A stretch of DNA of 64,000 nucleotides from Fictibacillus macauensis ZFHKF-1 (GTDB taxonomy: Bacteria; Bacillota; Bacilli; Bacillales; Fictibacillaceae). Location: assembly GCF_000269865.1 (NCBI RefSeq), contig NZ_AKKV01000024.1, forward strand, positions 280,681 through 344,680. The letters are read 5' to 3'. Made by a program: the position numbers and the translations under genes. Each line of letters begins with the position of its first letter. Position 1 is the first letter of the stretch. The notes below the pieces were generated by a model that saw only the letters and a program-made list of their open reading frames with translations, was not told the DNA's origin and did no database searches. Below, in pieces: positions 24,711 to 33,782 of the stretch.

Positions 24711-25793
24711 CTAGAACGAAGCTATAATTTTCACATCTTCACCAACAACACTTGCTGTCATTTTGCGGAGAGGGATCGCATTTGTCATGGATGCCATACC
24801 CAGTCCTTCAAAGAACGTAGGCGCCTCTTTTCCACCAATCAATTTTGGTGCAACATACACAATTACTTGATTGACAAGCTGCTGAGTTAGAAAAGAAGCA
24901 TTAAGCGTGCCCCCTGCTTCAATGAATACGGAGGATATCGCATGCTCACCAAGTGTTTGTAACACATCTGTAAGCTTAACCTTTCCTTCGTGTGAACCAA
25001 CAACGAAGACTTTAACGCCCAGAGCCTCTAAGGCTGTTCTTTTTTCGGGAGAAGAAGCATTCGTTGTAAATACCCACGTAGGCGCTTTACCATCGCAAAG
25101 TACTTTAGCACTCATTCCAATTCGCAGTGTAGAATCTAAAATCATTCGAATTGGATTACGGCCATTAGGAATGCGAGCCGTCAATTCAGCATCATCCTCA
25201 ATAATGGTTTGAACACCAACAAGAATCGCTTGATGTTCGCTTCGTAAAACGTGTACATCTTCACGGGCTTTTTCTCCAGTAATCCATTGACTATGCATCG
25301 TATGAGTAGCTGTTTTTCCATCTAACGTCATCGCTGCTTTTAACGTAACGAACGGCCGATTATGAACAATGAAGTGATTAAATACTTCATTCATCTCCCA
25401 TGATTCTTGTTCTAGCACACCTGTAACCACTTCAATTCCAGCTTCTCGTAACATCGTAACACCTCTGCCTGCAACGAGAGGATTAGGATCGAGTGAAGCG
25501 ATGACGACTTTCTTTACACCTGCTTTAATAAGCGCTTCTGCACACGGTCCTGTTTTGCCAACATGTGAGCATGGCTCTAGTGTTACATAAATGGTACTTT
25601 CACTTGCTTCATCTCCTGCCATCCGCAGCGCATGAATTTCAGCATGTGGCTCACCCGGCTTTAAATGAGAGCCAATACCGACAATTCGCCCATTCTTGAC
25701 AATCACCGCTCCTACCATTGGATTTGGCGCTGTTTGTCCCTTCATGGCCCTCGCGTTTTCAATTGCAAGCTTCATATATCCTTCATCATTCAT
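24711..25793 (-). CDS. ribD: Riboflavin biosynthesis deaminase/reductase
   Basis: 360 residues. The deaminase half has zinc site PHAEIHAL and PCSHVGKTGPCA (~48-85) and NPLVAGRG; the reductase half begins near 145 with VTLKAAMTLDGKTA and includes SVFIEAGGTLNASF (~295). It catalyses the second and third steps of riboflavin synthesis. It is a lone gene: ribE, ribBA and ribH are not adjacent and no FMN riboswitch is visible upstream, so the rest of the pathway (perhaps a full operon) should be elsewhere. GAGGGG precedes ATG 25793. Confidence 0.92.
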   Translation of the reverse strand: MNDEGYMKLAIENARAMKGQTAPNPMVGAVIVKNGRIVGIGSHLKPGEPHAEIHALRMAGDEASESTIYVTLEPCSHVGKTGPCAEALIKAGVKKVVIASLDPNPLVAGRGVTMLREAGIEVVTGVLEQESWEMNEVFNHFIVHNRPFVTLKAAMTLDGKTATHTMHSQWITGEKAREDVHVLRSEHQAILVGVQTIIEDDAELTARIPNGRNPIRMILDSTLRIGMSAKVLCDGKAPTWVFTTNASSPEKRTALEALGVKVFVVGSHEGKVKLTDVLQTLGEHAISSVFIEAGGTLNASFLTQQLVNQVIVYVAPKLIGGKEAPTFFEGLGMASMTNAIPLRKMTASVVGEDVKIIASF

Positions 25794-25983
25794 ACTGGAC
25801 CCCTCACTCTCTAAAAAACATTCTATGTCTATTATACGACGAGTTCATAGGAATTTAAAAAAGAAGCAAAGGTGATGCTCTCGCTCCTTATCGAATTAGT
25901 GCAGCGCGTATGCCAACTGTGGCGCGCCTTCTATAAGTGCTTCTCTCACTAAAGCAATCCAACCTCTTTACTGACGCAAAAAA

Positions 25984-26010
25984 GCTAGGAAGCGCAACTT
26001 CCTAGCCTAA
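25984..26010 (-). terminator. Terminator of the AI-2E family gene
   Basis: GGCTAGGAAG pairs with CTTCCTAGC on the minus strand and is followed by TTTTTT. The 26011-26018 stretch holds only the stop-proximal bases. Confidence 0.85.
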
Positions 26011-26018
26011 CATGCTAT

Positions 26019-27086
26019 TTACTGTATAAATTTATCATTCGTTTTTGCATCAAGCACTTCTTTCTTATCAGTGCGCATTAACGGCTTATTCGTAATATGC
26101 AACATGTCTAATACAAACATAACGAGCGGCAAGCCGATTAGAAGTCCCCAAATGCCTAAGAAATGCTCTGAAACGATTAAGGTTAAGAATGTAAAGAATG
26201 TTGGTAGCTTTGTTCGAATCGACATCAGCTTTGGGTTCAAGAAGTAACTTTCCAACGCGTGCAGGACAATAATCATGACAACTACCCAAATGACTTGTGT
26301 CATACCTCCAATTTTAAAGGCAATAATCGCAAGTGGCACAAAGGAAATGACGACGCCAGCAACCGGGATCAATCCTAATAAAAAGATCATGACACCGAGT
26401 CCGAATAATTGATTAAATCCTAAAATCCCCAACATAATAACAGATAAAACAGCATTGATAAATGATATCAATATTTGTGTTTGCAATACTTTACCAAAGG
26501 AATTTAAAAAGTTTTTACCAAAATAGCTATAATATTGATAGAGCGGTCCGATTTTACTCGTCTCAACTTTTTTTCCAAACGCTACAATTGTATTTTTTTC
26601 TAATAAGAAGAAAAAGCTTAGCAACAATGAAACAAACAGTTGAACACTAAATGATCCAACGGACGTGATGCCTGTAATAATCGTATTCATTCCACTAGAA
26701 ATATATTTCTGTGGTTCAATGTTATTAATTAACGACGTCACCCGAGGGTCAATACTTCTGGCGAGTTCTTCCCAATTAAACGAAGAAACTTCCTTCCCTA
26801 TTTCTATAAATTGAATTCCTAATAATGGAATGTATTTAACAATAACGAGTACTAGTAATCCACTAATACATAGGTAAATCGTAATAGCAATTAATTTACG
26901 ATTAATGTACCCTCGTGTAAATTTATAGATAACTTCTTGTAAGTTATAAAATAAATATGAAAAAATAAAGGTAATAAGTAAAATATTAAATAAACTCTTC
27001 ACCATATACAATATCCCAACCAAAAGTAATAAAGCTAAGACTTTTTTTGTGTTTTCTGATTTCAATAGTTTCATCATTACATTCAA
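26019..27086 (-). CDS. AI-2E family membrane transporter
   Basis: About 355 residues with seven to eight hydrophobic spans and the family's C-terminal signature region (FGLGVMIFLLGLIPVAGVV, then ALESYFLNPKLMSIRTKLP and GIWGLLIGLPLVMFVLDML). The family (PF01594) covers exporters of varied small solutes and some Na/H antiporters; the substrate cannot be told. I prefer TTG 27086, seven bases after GGAGG; ATG codons four residues later are an alternative and the longer frame has no site. Confidence 0.82.
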   Translation of the reverse strand: MNVMMKLLKSENTKKVLALLLLVGILYMVKSLFNILLITFIFSYLFYNLQEVIYKFTRGYINRKLIAITIYLCISGLLVLVIVKYIPLLGIQFIEIGKEVSSFNWEELARSIDPRVTSLINNIEPQKYISSGMNTIITGITSVGSFSVQLFVSLLLSFFFLLEKNTIVAFGKKVETSKIGPLYQYYSYFGKNFLNSFGKVLQTQILISFINAVLSVIMLGILGFNQLFGLGVMIFLLGLIPVAGVVISFVPLAIIAFKIGGMTQVIWVVVMIIVLHALESYFLNPKLMSIRTKLPTFFTFLTLIVSEHFLGIWGLLIGLPLVMFVLDMLHITNKPLMRTDKKEVLDAKTNDKFIQ

Positions 27087-27441
27087 GCAAAAACCTCCTA
27101 TTGTACTATGATACTCTACCACTCCATGAACTTCTAGTAATTTATAGGAAAAAAGCAAAGTATATTTGTAATTCGTTGCTACCTCTATTTTATACTATGA
27201 AACACTTCTGCTGAAATGAATTTCATTCCATAAAAACGCAAAAAAATACCCACTTGTTTTATAGCATAACACGTTTAAACGTTAACACCTTCACCCTGTT
27301 TAGTACGTCTATCTATTTATAATTAGTATCACCTAAAAGTACGAAGCAGAGACTTATCTTGTAAGAAAACACACAATTATTTATCTGCATGAAAAAAGCT
27401 GAAGTAAACGCTAAAAGCGCCTACATTCAGCTTATTTGTTG
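27087..27441. other. Intergenic region, no gene seen
   Basis: The stretch is AT-rich with no credible ORF. It holds a 12-bp perfect palindrome ACGTTTAAACGT near 27270 and, at 27391-27434, the minus-strand terminator of the neighbouring DnaD/DnaA-N gene. Confidence 0.6.
27391..27434 (-). terminator. Terminator of the DnaD/DnaA-N gene
   Basis: AAGCTGAA and TTCAGCTT pair around an inner CGC/GCG step on the minus strand, followed by TTTTTTC. Confidence 0.8.
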
Positions 27442-28503
27442 TTATTCTGCATGAATCACATAGTCTATTTTTCCGTTACCGAATTGTTTTTTTAATTGTG
27501 AAGCAATAATGTCATGGTAACGCGTTTGCACCCAATCATTTTCAAAAGCATGAAAGAGATGAATGGTAGCCATGCGCTCGTTCTCATTCAGTTTACAGTA
27601 GCTATTTGTAAACCAAGTGTCCATACTTGGTTTTGGAAGTTTATCTGCCAATGCCTGTAACACTAAATTCCACACTTTTTGTTCTTGCTCTGTCATAGTA
27701 GATTGTTCTTCAATCACTTCTTCAATCTCATTAACAGGTGCAGGTTCTTCTTTCTCCATTACCGGAAGTGGTTCAACCACAGGATCTGCTGTAGACGACG
27801 CAACAGTTTCAACGCGCTCTTCTACCGACTCGACCTTCACAACTTCTTCGTTTACTGGCTCAGGAGTTGGTTCTTCTAACGCTGGCTCCTTAACTTCTTC
27901 AAAAGGAAGTTCTCGCGTTACCATTTCAGGACGAGTTTGATCTTCTTGCTCTTCTTCCTCTTCTTCAATTGGTTGGGCAAGCTGATAACCGTAAACTTGC
28001 TGAAGTCGCCCGATAAATTGCTCATGCTCTTGTTGAAGCACTTCAGGAATCATATCAAGAAAGAGTGGATCTAATAAAGGCACAGACTGTCTTACCTTGA
28101 AAATGACATCCGGACCACCTTCTCCTGATGCTTTCCAGAAGCGAAATATAAAGCCAAATGCTTCTAACGTATTAAATGCTTCTTCTAATGCTTCTTCATT
28201 AATTCCTAGCTTCGCTGCTAATGTATGTTCGTCATGAATACATGCACGCTCTCCCGCGGTTGGACGTAATAAGTGCAAATAAACATTCCCCGCTACAAGC
28301 CCTAATACAGGCATCCAATAATCCATGAAATAATCATCTATATATACTACACCCGCTTGTAAGCGTGGCAATGGCACACCTGTCGACTCAAGCGTGAATT
28401 GTTGAACGTCTTCTTCTTTAAAATATACGAGCGTATCTTCGCCATCTTCCATCCCTCTACGGAAATATAGAAGTGGATCAGTAGTCATATCCTTGCTGGT
28501 CAT
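27442..28503 (-). CDS. DnaD-like winged helix fused to DnaA N-terminal domain
   Basis: 353 residues in three parts. Residues ~40-165 look like a DnaD/DnaB-type winged helix (VVYIDDYFMDYWMPVLG, then EHTLAAKLGINEEALEEAF and LEAFGFIFRFWK). Residues ~175-270 are an extremely acidic Glu/Pro/Val linker. Residues ~272-350 match DnaA domain I (QKVWNLVLQALADKLPKPSM, DTWFTNSY, NDWVQTRYHDIIASQLKK). No ATPase or DnaA DNA-binding domain is present. The obvious inference is a protein that touches the initiation machinery through DnaA domain I contacts. AGGAGG precedes ATG 28503; monocistronic. Confidence 0.75.
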   Translation of the reverse strand: MTSKDMTTDPLLYFRRGMEDGEDTLVYFKEEDVQQFTLESTGVPLPRLQAGVVYIDDYFMDYWMPVLGLVAGNVYLHLLRPTAGERACIHDEHTLAAKLGINEEALEEAFNTLEAFGFIFRFWKASGEGGPDVIFKVRQSVPLLDPLFLDMIPEVLQQEHEQFIGRLQQVYGYQLAQPIEEEEEEQEDQTRPEMVTRELPFEEVKEPALEEPTPEPVNEEVVKVESVEERVETVASSTADPVVEPLPVMEKEEPAPVNEIEEVIEEQSTMTEQEQKVWNLVLQALADKLPKPSMDTWFTNSYCKLNENERMATIHLFHAFENDWVQTRYHDIIASQLKKQFGNGKIDYVIHAE

Positions 28504-28840
28504 TGGTGATCCTCCTATTTATATCATCGTATTCTACTATCATAACAGTTTCCATAGTGTTGTGCGTCTTTATTTAAAAGAGGAGATTGGTACATCCTTC
28601 TTCACCCATCTTTTATCATGAGTCATTTTTCCCTCCTTACAAATGACTACATACCTAGATTCATTTTTCTAAAAACAAGGAGTATAGACCCTTAAAACAA
28701 GTAGAACCCACTGTAATTTATAGGAAAATAGTATTTTTTTAAACAAAAAACATATAGTAGGGCTGGAAGTCTTAGTCAATCAGTGCCATAATAACAACCG
28801 GGCATCATTTGTCTAAACTGAAAAAATATGGAGGAATACT
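28504..28840. other. Intergenic region between divergent genes
   Basis: The stretch carries the divergent upstream regions of the DnaD/DnaA-N gene and a lipoprotein gene. It is AT-rich with long A/T tracts (28728-28752); no clear RNA structure or gene is visible. Confidence 0.5.
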
Positions 28841-29398
28841 ATGAAAAAGGGTCTACTCTATAGTTTGATCATGTTCGGGGTATTCGTACTAACTGCTTGT
28901 AGCACGCATTCTACAGCATCACAAAATGACAAGCAGGAAACTGCACAAGATACAGCTCAAGAAAAGAAAATACAACAAAAAAAGGAAATGAAACAAGCCA
29001 TTTCATCCTATTCAGGTACAAAGTTACAAATGATCGCAACAGCTGAACAAACGATTCTTCAGCAATATCGTGGACTTGAAGATACGTCAGATGAACATAA
29101 AAAAAATACGCTATACAAACAAATTATTCCTAAGTACACGTCGCTAAAAAAGAAAGCAGCTAACATGGCACCTCAGCCGAAAGAATTGAAGACTGTACAT
29201 CGGACATTCATTACAGGCATGACGTTTCAAGAGCAAGCGTTACAAACCGTTTTAGATTCGTTACGAAGTCGTGATCATACAAAAAGCTTAGAAGCTAACC
29301 AACTTTTCAAAAAAGCCGCCACTTCTTTCCGTACATATCATAAAGAACTTGTGGCTTTAGGAAAAAAATACGACTTGAAAATTACATTTTCAAAATAA
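28841..29398 (+). CDS. Lipoprotein of unknown function (185 aa)
   Basis: Signal peptide II with lipobox VLTACSTH (Cys20). The mature protein is Lys/Gln-rich and helical, with an ordered part from ~50 (SSYSGTKLQMIATAEQTILQ, then FRTYHKELVALGKKYDLKI) that may form a four-helix bundle. It would be anchored on the outside of the membrane. ATG follows TGGAGGA. No family recognised. Confidence 0.8.
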   Translation: MKKGLLYSLIMFGVFVLTACSTHSTASQNDKQETAQDTAQEKKIQQKKEMKQAISSYSGTKLQMIATAEQTILQQYRGLEDTSDEHKKNTLYKQIIPKYTSLKKKAANMAPQPKELKTVHRTFITGMTFQEQALQTVLDSLRSRDHTKSLEANQLFKKAATSFRTYHKELVALGKKYDLKITFSK

Positions 29399-29446
29399 AG
29401 AAACAAGCGCGATAGAGGATTACATTCTATCGCGCTTGTTTCTTTA
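29399..29446. terminator. Bidirectional terminator
   Basis: AAGAAACAAGCGCGATAGA pairs with TCTATCGCGCTTGTTTCTT over a 9-base loop. Serves the lipoprotein and convergent spoVR. Confidence 0.92.
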
Positions 29447-30865
29447 TAAATATTTACGATGCACACTCTTCCCTTCATACGTAAACAAAACTGCTTTTCC
29501 TTCAATTTTTGATTCCATATGCACTGGACGTCCCCATAGCTGATGAACGTAAGGTAATACTTTTTCTAAATACTTTACATCTAACTCAATTCCTTCAAAC
29601 CAATGCTTTAAATAAAGCTCTCCACTTTTCATATAATTACCATCATTAACCGTTAAGTATGGAAAGCCACCATTTACTCTCATCCCAACTAACTGATCAC
29701 GCACTGCTTCCCACTCTTTATCTACTACCTTATAATCTCTCCCTTGCTTTTGAAACAAGTACATATCTTCGCGCTGACATAGCTCTTTAGTTAAATAATT
29801 TCGAATAAACGACATATCAGACTCTAATTCTCGCACTTCAAACATTTTATCGCGCCCAGAGCCCGGTGTTACTCCCTGTCTTCGTAATTCTTCATCTGGC
29901 TCATTATAGCGCGCTTCAATGTCTTTAAAAATTTGCAGTCCTAAATAGTATGGGTTAATGGACGTTCTTGACGGCTGAACGACTCCTGCATTTAACTTCG
30001 CGAACTCAATCGTATCACTGCTCGTTAAATCCATTTCCTGAAGAATTTTAGCATGCCAGTAGGACGCCCAGCCTTCGTTCATAATTTTCGTTTCCAGCTG
30101 CGGCCAGAAATACAGCATTTCTTCTCTCATCATTGATAAAATGTCTCGTTGCCAGTCTTCTAGCTCATTGCTGTATTCTTCGATAAACAACAATAAATCT
30201 TTCTCAGGATGGGGCGGAAAAGATTTTTTCTTTTTAGCACCAGATGGCACATCTTTCATTTTGGCAGCATCATCAATGTTCCATAGATCGTCATAAGGCG
30301 TTTCTTTACGTTGCTCTTCACTTTCATCTTCATCTTCTAAATTATAGTTAAGTGACGGGCGCATAATCGATGGATCAATATGCTCTTGGATGGCGAGGAC
30401 GGCATCTAAAAACACTTCCACTTCCTTTTTTCCATGCTGTATTTCGTACTGTGAAACCCGCTCAGCTGTCGCTGTCATACTTTCGACCATATCGCGTCGT
30501 GTATTGGAAAAACGAACATTATTTTTAAAGAAATCACAATGCGCTAACACATGCGCAATAATTAACTTATTTTGAATCAACGAATTCGTATCTAACAAAA
30601 AGGCGTAACACGGATTGGAGTTAATGACAAGCTCATAAATTTTACTCAATCCTAAATCATACTGCAGCTTCATCTTATGAAACTGTTTACCAAAGCTCCA
30701 ATGCGAAAACCGCGTCGGCATATTGTACGCACCAAATGTATAAATAATATCCGCTGGACAAATTTCATAACGCATCGGATAAAAATCAAGCCCAAAACCC
30801 GTCGCAATTTCCGTAATTTCCTCAATCGCTCTACCTAATTCCTTATTTTGCTCATCCCAGGACAT
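29444..30865 (-). CDS. spoVR: Stage V sporulation protein R
   Basis: 473 residues, the family's usual length. Typical stretches are [20 protein letters not shown] near the start, [15 protein letters not shown] (~55), [19 protein letters not shown] text ([18 protein letters not shown]), [19 protein letters not shown] (~265) and [17 protein letters not shown] (~300). It is needed for normal spore cortex in Bacillus, and the family is functionally linked with PrkA and YhbH (YeaG-YeaH-YcgB in enterobacteria), both of which lie later in this window. GGGGGG precedes the ATG. Confidence 0.96.
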   Translation of the reverse strand: MSWDEQNKELGRAIEEITEIATGFGLDFYPMRYEICPADIIYTFGAYNMPTRFSHWSFGKQFHKMKLQYDLGLSKIYELVINSNPCYAFLLDTNSLIQNKLIIAHVLAHCDFFKNNVRFSNTRRDMVESMTATAERVSQYEIQHGKKEVEVFLDAVLAIQEHIDPSIMRPSLNYNLEDEDESEEQRKETPYDDLWNIDDAAKMKDVPSGAKKKKSFPPHPEKDLLLFIEEYSNELEDWQRDILSMMREEMLYFWPQLETKIMNEGWASYWHAKILQEMDLTSSDTIEFAKLNAGVVQPSRTSINPYYLGLQIFKDIEARYNEPDEELRRQGVTPGSGRDKMFEVRELESDMSFIRNYLTKELCQREDMYLFQKQGRDYKVVDKEWEAVRDQLVGMRVNGGFPYLTVNDGNYMKSGELYLKHWFEGIELDVKYLEKVLPYVHQLWGRPVHMESKIEGKAVLFTYEGKSVHRKYL

Positions 30866-30937
30866 GTTTTCCCCCCTTAATTTCTCTTACATCATACGTA
30901 TGAAGAAACAGTCCATTTCATGAAAAAAGCAGAACGG

Positions 30938-30969
30938 AAAAAAAGGATACAGCTGAAATACTGTATCCT
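30938..30969 (-). terminator. Terminator of the 259-residue membrane protein gene
   Basis: GGATACAG and CTGTATCC pair with an 8-base loop; on the minus strand a run of seven T follows. Confidence 0.85.
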
Positions 30970-30995
30970 AAGGAGGAAATATGTCTTATTCACGT

Positions 30996-31775
30996 TTATA
31001 AGTGCTCATCCTTACTATCTTCTTCCTCCCAATAGGAAGGATCGATTGGCAGCATTGGATCCTTGGAAGTAACAAGAAAAGATGGGAAGCGTGATTTACA
31101 ATAGAGAAGGAGAATAGACTCCGGCATTGCTAGGCCAACAAATACGGGGACAACACTCATTAATAAAAGCAAACCGAATAACCATAATGAATAGATATAA
31201 ATATTATTTGACTCAGAGGCATGCCTTGAAAAAATACCAACTAACAATACTGCTCCCCCTCCTATTTGGGCAATTTTTGTTAGTTTATCATTCGGTTTAT
31301 AATCGTATAAACCTGGTCCATCTATTTTAAATGCCCCTTGACCCACTTGCCTCCATGCTCTCTTTACGCAATAGATAATAAAAACAATCCCACCCACTAA
31401 TGAAATCAAATCAAGCACTAAAAATATAAATGATGTGTTTTTCTCTGCTGTAAAAACAAATAGAACAATGTAAGCATCAATAGCCATTTTTACCAAATAG
31501 GTAATACAGAAGATATGTAATAATTTTTGTAATTTAAATTTCAATGGTGTACATAAAAATAAAATACCACTCACTACTTGAAACACTAAAGCCCCCATTT
31601 CTATATAGAAGAGACACTCCCAAAATAAACCAGATAATTCAGCTGAAGACAAAAAACCAAAAAATCCAAAAAGGCTTGTAAACAAATAATAATACACGAC
31701 CCTACGAGGGTGTAATCGTCCTCTTGCTACCTTTTTCAAATATTCTAAATCTATTTCATTGTAATTATTTGACAT
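30996..31775 (-). CDS. Integral membrane protein of unknown function (259 aa)
   Basis: Six or so hydrophobic spans (for example YYYLFTSLFGFFGFLSS, IFLVLDLISLVGGIVFIIY, LWLFGLLLLMSVVPVFVGL) with an acidic C-terminal tail. The start ATG has GGAGGG immediately upstream. No family recognised. The gene region from 30.9 to 32.1 kb is more AT-rich than its surroundings. Confidence 0.7.
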   Translation of the reverse strand: MSNNYNEIDLEYLKKVARGRLHPRRVVYYYLFTSLFGFFGFLSSAELSGLFWECLFYIEMGALVFQVVSGILFLCTPLKFKLQKLLHIFCITYLVKMAIDAYIVLFVFTAEKNTSFIFLVLDLISLVGGIVFIIYCVKRAWRQVGQGAFKIDGPGLYDYKPNDKLTKIAQIGGGAVLLVGIFSRHASESNNIYIYSLWLFGLLLLMSVVPVFVGLAMPESILLLYCKSRFPSFLVTSKDPMLPIDPSYWEEEDSKDEHL

Positions 31776-31824
31776 ACACCCTCCATATCAAGATACAATT
31801 TGTTTTTTATTTGATAGCTAGCTG

Positions 31825-32061
31825 CTATTTTACATCTACTTTAATGTATATATACTGAATCTCATCATCTACTGAAAACACATAGAAAAAAGGGTGTTTG
31901 TCATTCATAAATTCATATAATGCATTAACTCCAAGAGTGTTGCTAATATCAAATTCATCAATCATACAAACCGAAATAACCTTTTCTATTTCGAAGTAAC
32001 TTTGAAACTTGATATCAGCACGTGTATCATTTTCAAATGCATTAAATTGTATTATAGGCAT
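31825..32061 (-). CDS. Doubtful ORF (78 aa)
   Basis: An open frame with plausible composition (FEIEKVISVCMIDEFDISN, then HPFFYVFSVDDEIQYIYIK) but no ribosome site before its ATG and a stop codon six codons upstream in frame. It may be the surviving tail of a decayed gene co-oriented with the membrane protein. I cannot name a family. Confidence 0.3.
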   Translation of the reverse strand: MPIIQFNAFENDTRADIKFQSYFEIEKVISVCMIDEFDISNTLGVNALYEFMNDKHPFFYVFSVDDEIQYIYIKVDVK

Positions 32062-32106
32062 ATTAAAATCTGCATTAATTATTATTTAAAGATAAAAAAG
32101 GTCCTT

Positions 32107-32433
32107 TTAACTTCTAGGTCCCCACAAAATAATCGAAGCTCCAATTAAGCATATAATGGTCCCTAACCAGTCGTAAAAATCAGGTGTCTTTTGATCGATT
32201 GCCCAACCCCAAAGGATGGACAAAATAATAAATACGCCTCCATAGGCAGCGTATACACGTCCAAAGGAGGGAAAGGTTTGTAGTGTTGGGATGATGCCGT
32301 AAGCAACGAGAATGACGCCTCCTATGATGGCGTAGAGCACTGTTTTGTGTTCTTTAATGGTAAGCCAAATAAGATAGCCACCACCAATTTCAGCAAGCCC
32401 GGCAAGGATAAATAGAAGGATCGCTTTAAACAT
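32107..32433 (-). CDS. ynfA: YnfA/UPF0060 small membrane protein
   Basis: 108 residues with four spans and the family's pattern LLFILAGLAEIGGGYLIWL, YGIIPTLQTFPSFGRVYAAYGG and a C-terminal DWLGTIICLIGASIIL. The family is distantly related to small multidrug resistance proteins, function undefined. ATG 32433 is chosen since AAAGGAA is 9-10 bases upstream; the earlier ATG is too close to it. Confidence 0.9.
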   Translation of the reverse strand: MFKAILLFILAGLAEIGGGYLIWLTIKEHKTVLYAIIGGVILVAYGIIPTLQTFPSFGRVYAAYGGVFIILSILWGWAIDQKTPDFYDWLGTIICLIGASIILWGPRS

Positions 32434-32546
32434 GTGTAACATTCCTTTCAGTGAGTTTTCAGTTGCGTGACAATATTGAAACAGACTGCCAGAAAAGGTC
32501 AGTTAACGCCGAATCTTGCTTGGTAAGACGTCTCATTGAGGGAGGA

Positions 32547-32666
32547 ATGAAAAAAGATATGGCTTTTCTTTTTAGTATCCTTGGTGTGCTCGGCATTGCT
32601 GTTTGTAACGAAGCGAGACACACGTATTTCAAGAAAGACAAACATCATACGAAAGTTAATGCGTAG
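32547..32666 (+). CDS. Small membrane peptide (39 aa)
   Basis: GAGGGAGGA ends one base before ATG 32547, so initiation could instead use ATG 32559; either way the product is MAFLFSILGVLGIAVCNEA followed by a basic tail. A hairpin terminator directly follows. Function unknown; the upstream part of the larger frame has no support. Confidence 0.5.
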   Translation: MKKDMAFLFSILGVLGIAVCNEARHTYFKKDKHHTKVNA

Positions 32667-32689
32667 CCGGAAATTCAACCGGCTTTTTC
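32664..32689 (+). terminator. Terminator after small peptide gene
   Basis: AGCCGG pairs with CCGGCT over an 8-base loop and is followed by TTTTT; it overlaps the 3' end of the convergent gene. Confidence 0.7.
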
Positions 32690-33733
32690 GTTTTCAATCG
32701 CCTTCTGAATCTGTTCATAAAAGCGTACATCATCATCAACTGTAACATGAATTCTATCAACTTTCGAAGATTTTCCGATAAACTGAAATACTGAATGAGG
32801 CTTTTTTAAAACCATTTCAAAGGCCGGTTTTTCTTTTGTAAACTCAGCAAGCACGGCATTAAACGTTCGTTTGCGTAATGATTTCGGTAGTTGCTCTGGA
32901 CCATTGTATCGTTCAATACTTTCCAGTTCACTAAGCGGAAGAGTTATAACGCTTGTTAATCCTTTATAAATGATAAGTCGTTTACCATCAAATGTAATAG
33001 GTTGTGTACGAATGGCTTGAATGTTGGCAAGCGTGTATAGAATGGTATAGCTATTAAGACTTAGCATAAGCCAAGCTAGCATAGGATGAAAAGAAATTAA
33101 TACATAATGAAATCCAACACTTTCAATCACTAATGCATGAATAAGCATCGCTTGAAAAGCCATACTCGATGTTTTTTTATGATAGGAAAAATATGATTTA
33201 CCTTGAACTCTTTTATGACGTTTCCAAGAACAAAAAAGAAGATCATAAAAAGTCATAAGTGCAATCATCGTATGAAAACCACCTGTCTCATGCGCATGCA
33301 TAGAGCGTATGAATTGCATAGATGGGACGTTTTGCTCGTTGCGTATAATGCGTTGCACTTTCAAAAAAAGCAGCAAGATGTAGGTACAAATAAAAAGTAC
33401 AAGGAGTAGTCCAAAGCCAACTGGTGAGAGACAAAAACGAATGATACTAGGAAATTCAAGTTTAAATGACTGGGGAATGATGAACGTCGCACTGCCCACA
33501 CCAACAAGTAACGTGAGGCTGGCATAACGTAACGAGAGACGGCGCTTCCGCAAAAAGAAGAGGTAAACTAAAAGAGGCCATACGAATAAACAGTCTAGCA
33601 ACGTGGCATACACGCTCTCTTTTGCAAGAGGATCTATAAACTGAATCCGATAAACAAGTATATTACCCATAAAAAGAAGACTGCTTAAACCAAGAAATAA
33701 GAACAGTCGAGCGTTATATTTTTTAACCAACAT
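32675..33733 (-). CDS. Uncharacterised membrane protein (352 aa)
   Basis: About seven spans in the first 250 residues (FLGLSSLLFMGNILVYRI, then LLDCLFVWPLLVYLFFL, and more), followed by a soluble C-terminal part (~255-350; FDGKRLIIYKGLTSVITLPL) that looks like a PH/bPH-type beta domain. The family is one I know only as hypothetical in Bacillus. TGGAGG precedes the ATG. Confidence 0.75.
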   Translation of the reverse strand: MLVKKYNARLFLFLGLSSLLFMGNILVYRIQFIDPLAKESVYATLLDCLFVWPLLVYLFFLRKRRLSLRYASLTLLVGVGSATFIIPQSFKLEFPSIIRFCLSPVGFGLLLVLFICTYILLLFLKVQRIIRNEQNVPSMQFIRSMHAHETGGFHTMIALMTFYDLLFCSWKRHKRVQGKSYFSYHKKTSSMAFQAMLIHALVIESVGFHYVLISFHPMLAWLMLSLNSYTILYTLANIQAIRTQPITFDGKRLIIYKGLTSVITLPLSELESIERYNGPEQLPKSLRKRTFNAVLAEFTKEKPAFEMVLKKPHSVFQFIGKSSKVDRIHVTVDDDVRFYEQIQKAIENEKAG

Positions 33734-33782
33734 ATGGTTACACCTCCATTTTAAGTATATAAGAAGTGTAGCCCATTGTCAC

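Noticed and set aside
25794..26010. FMN riboswitch upstream of ribD
   Set aside because: No segment matches the conserved RFN core sequences, and the gap is short and mostly occupied by the neighbouring terminator.
27617..27940. Ser/Thr-rich plus-strand ORFs over the DnaD/DnaA-N gene
   Set aside because: Antisense image of the Glu-rich linker; composition follows from GAA/GAG codons read on the other strand.
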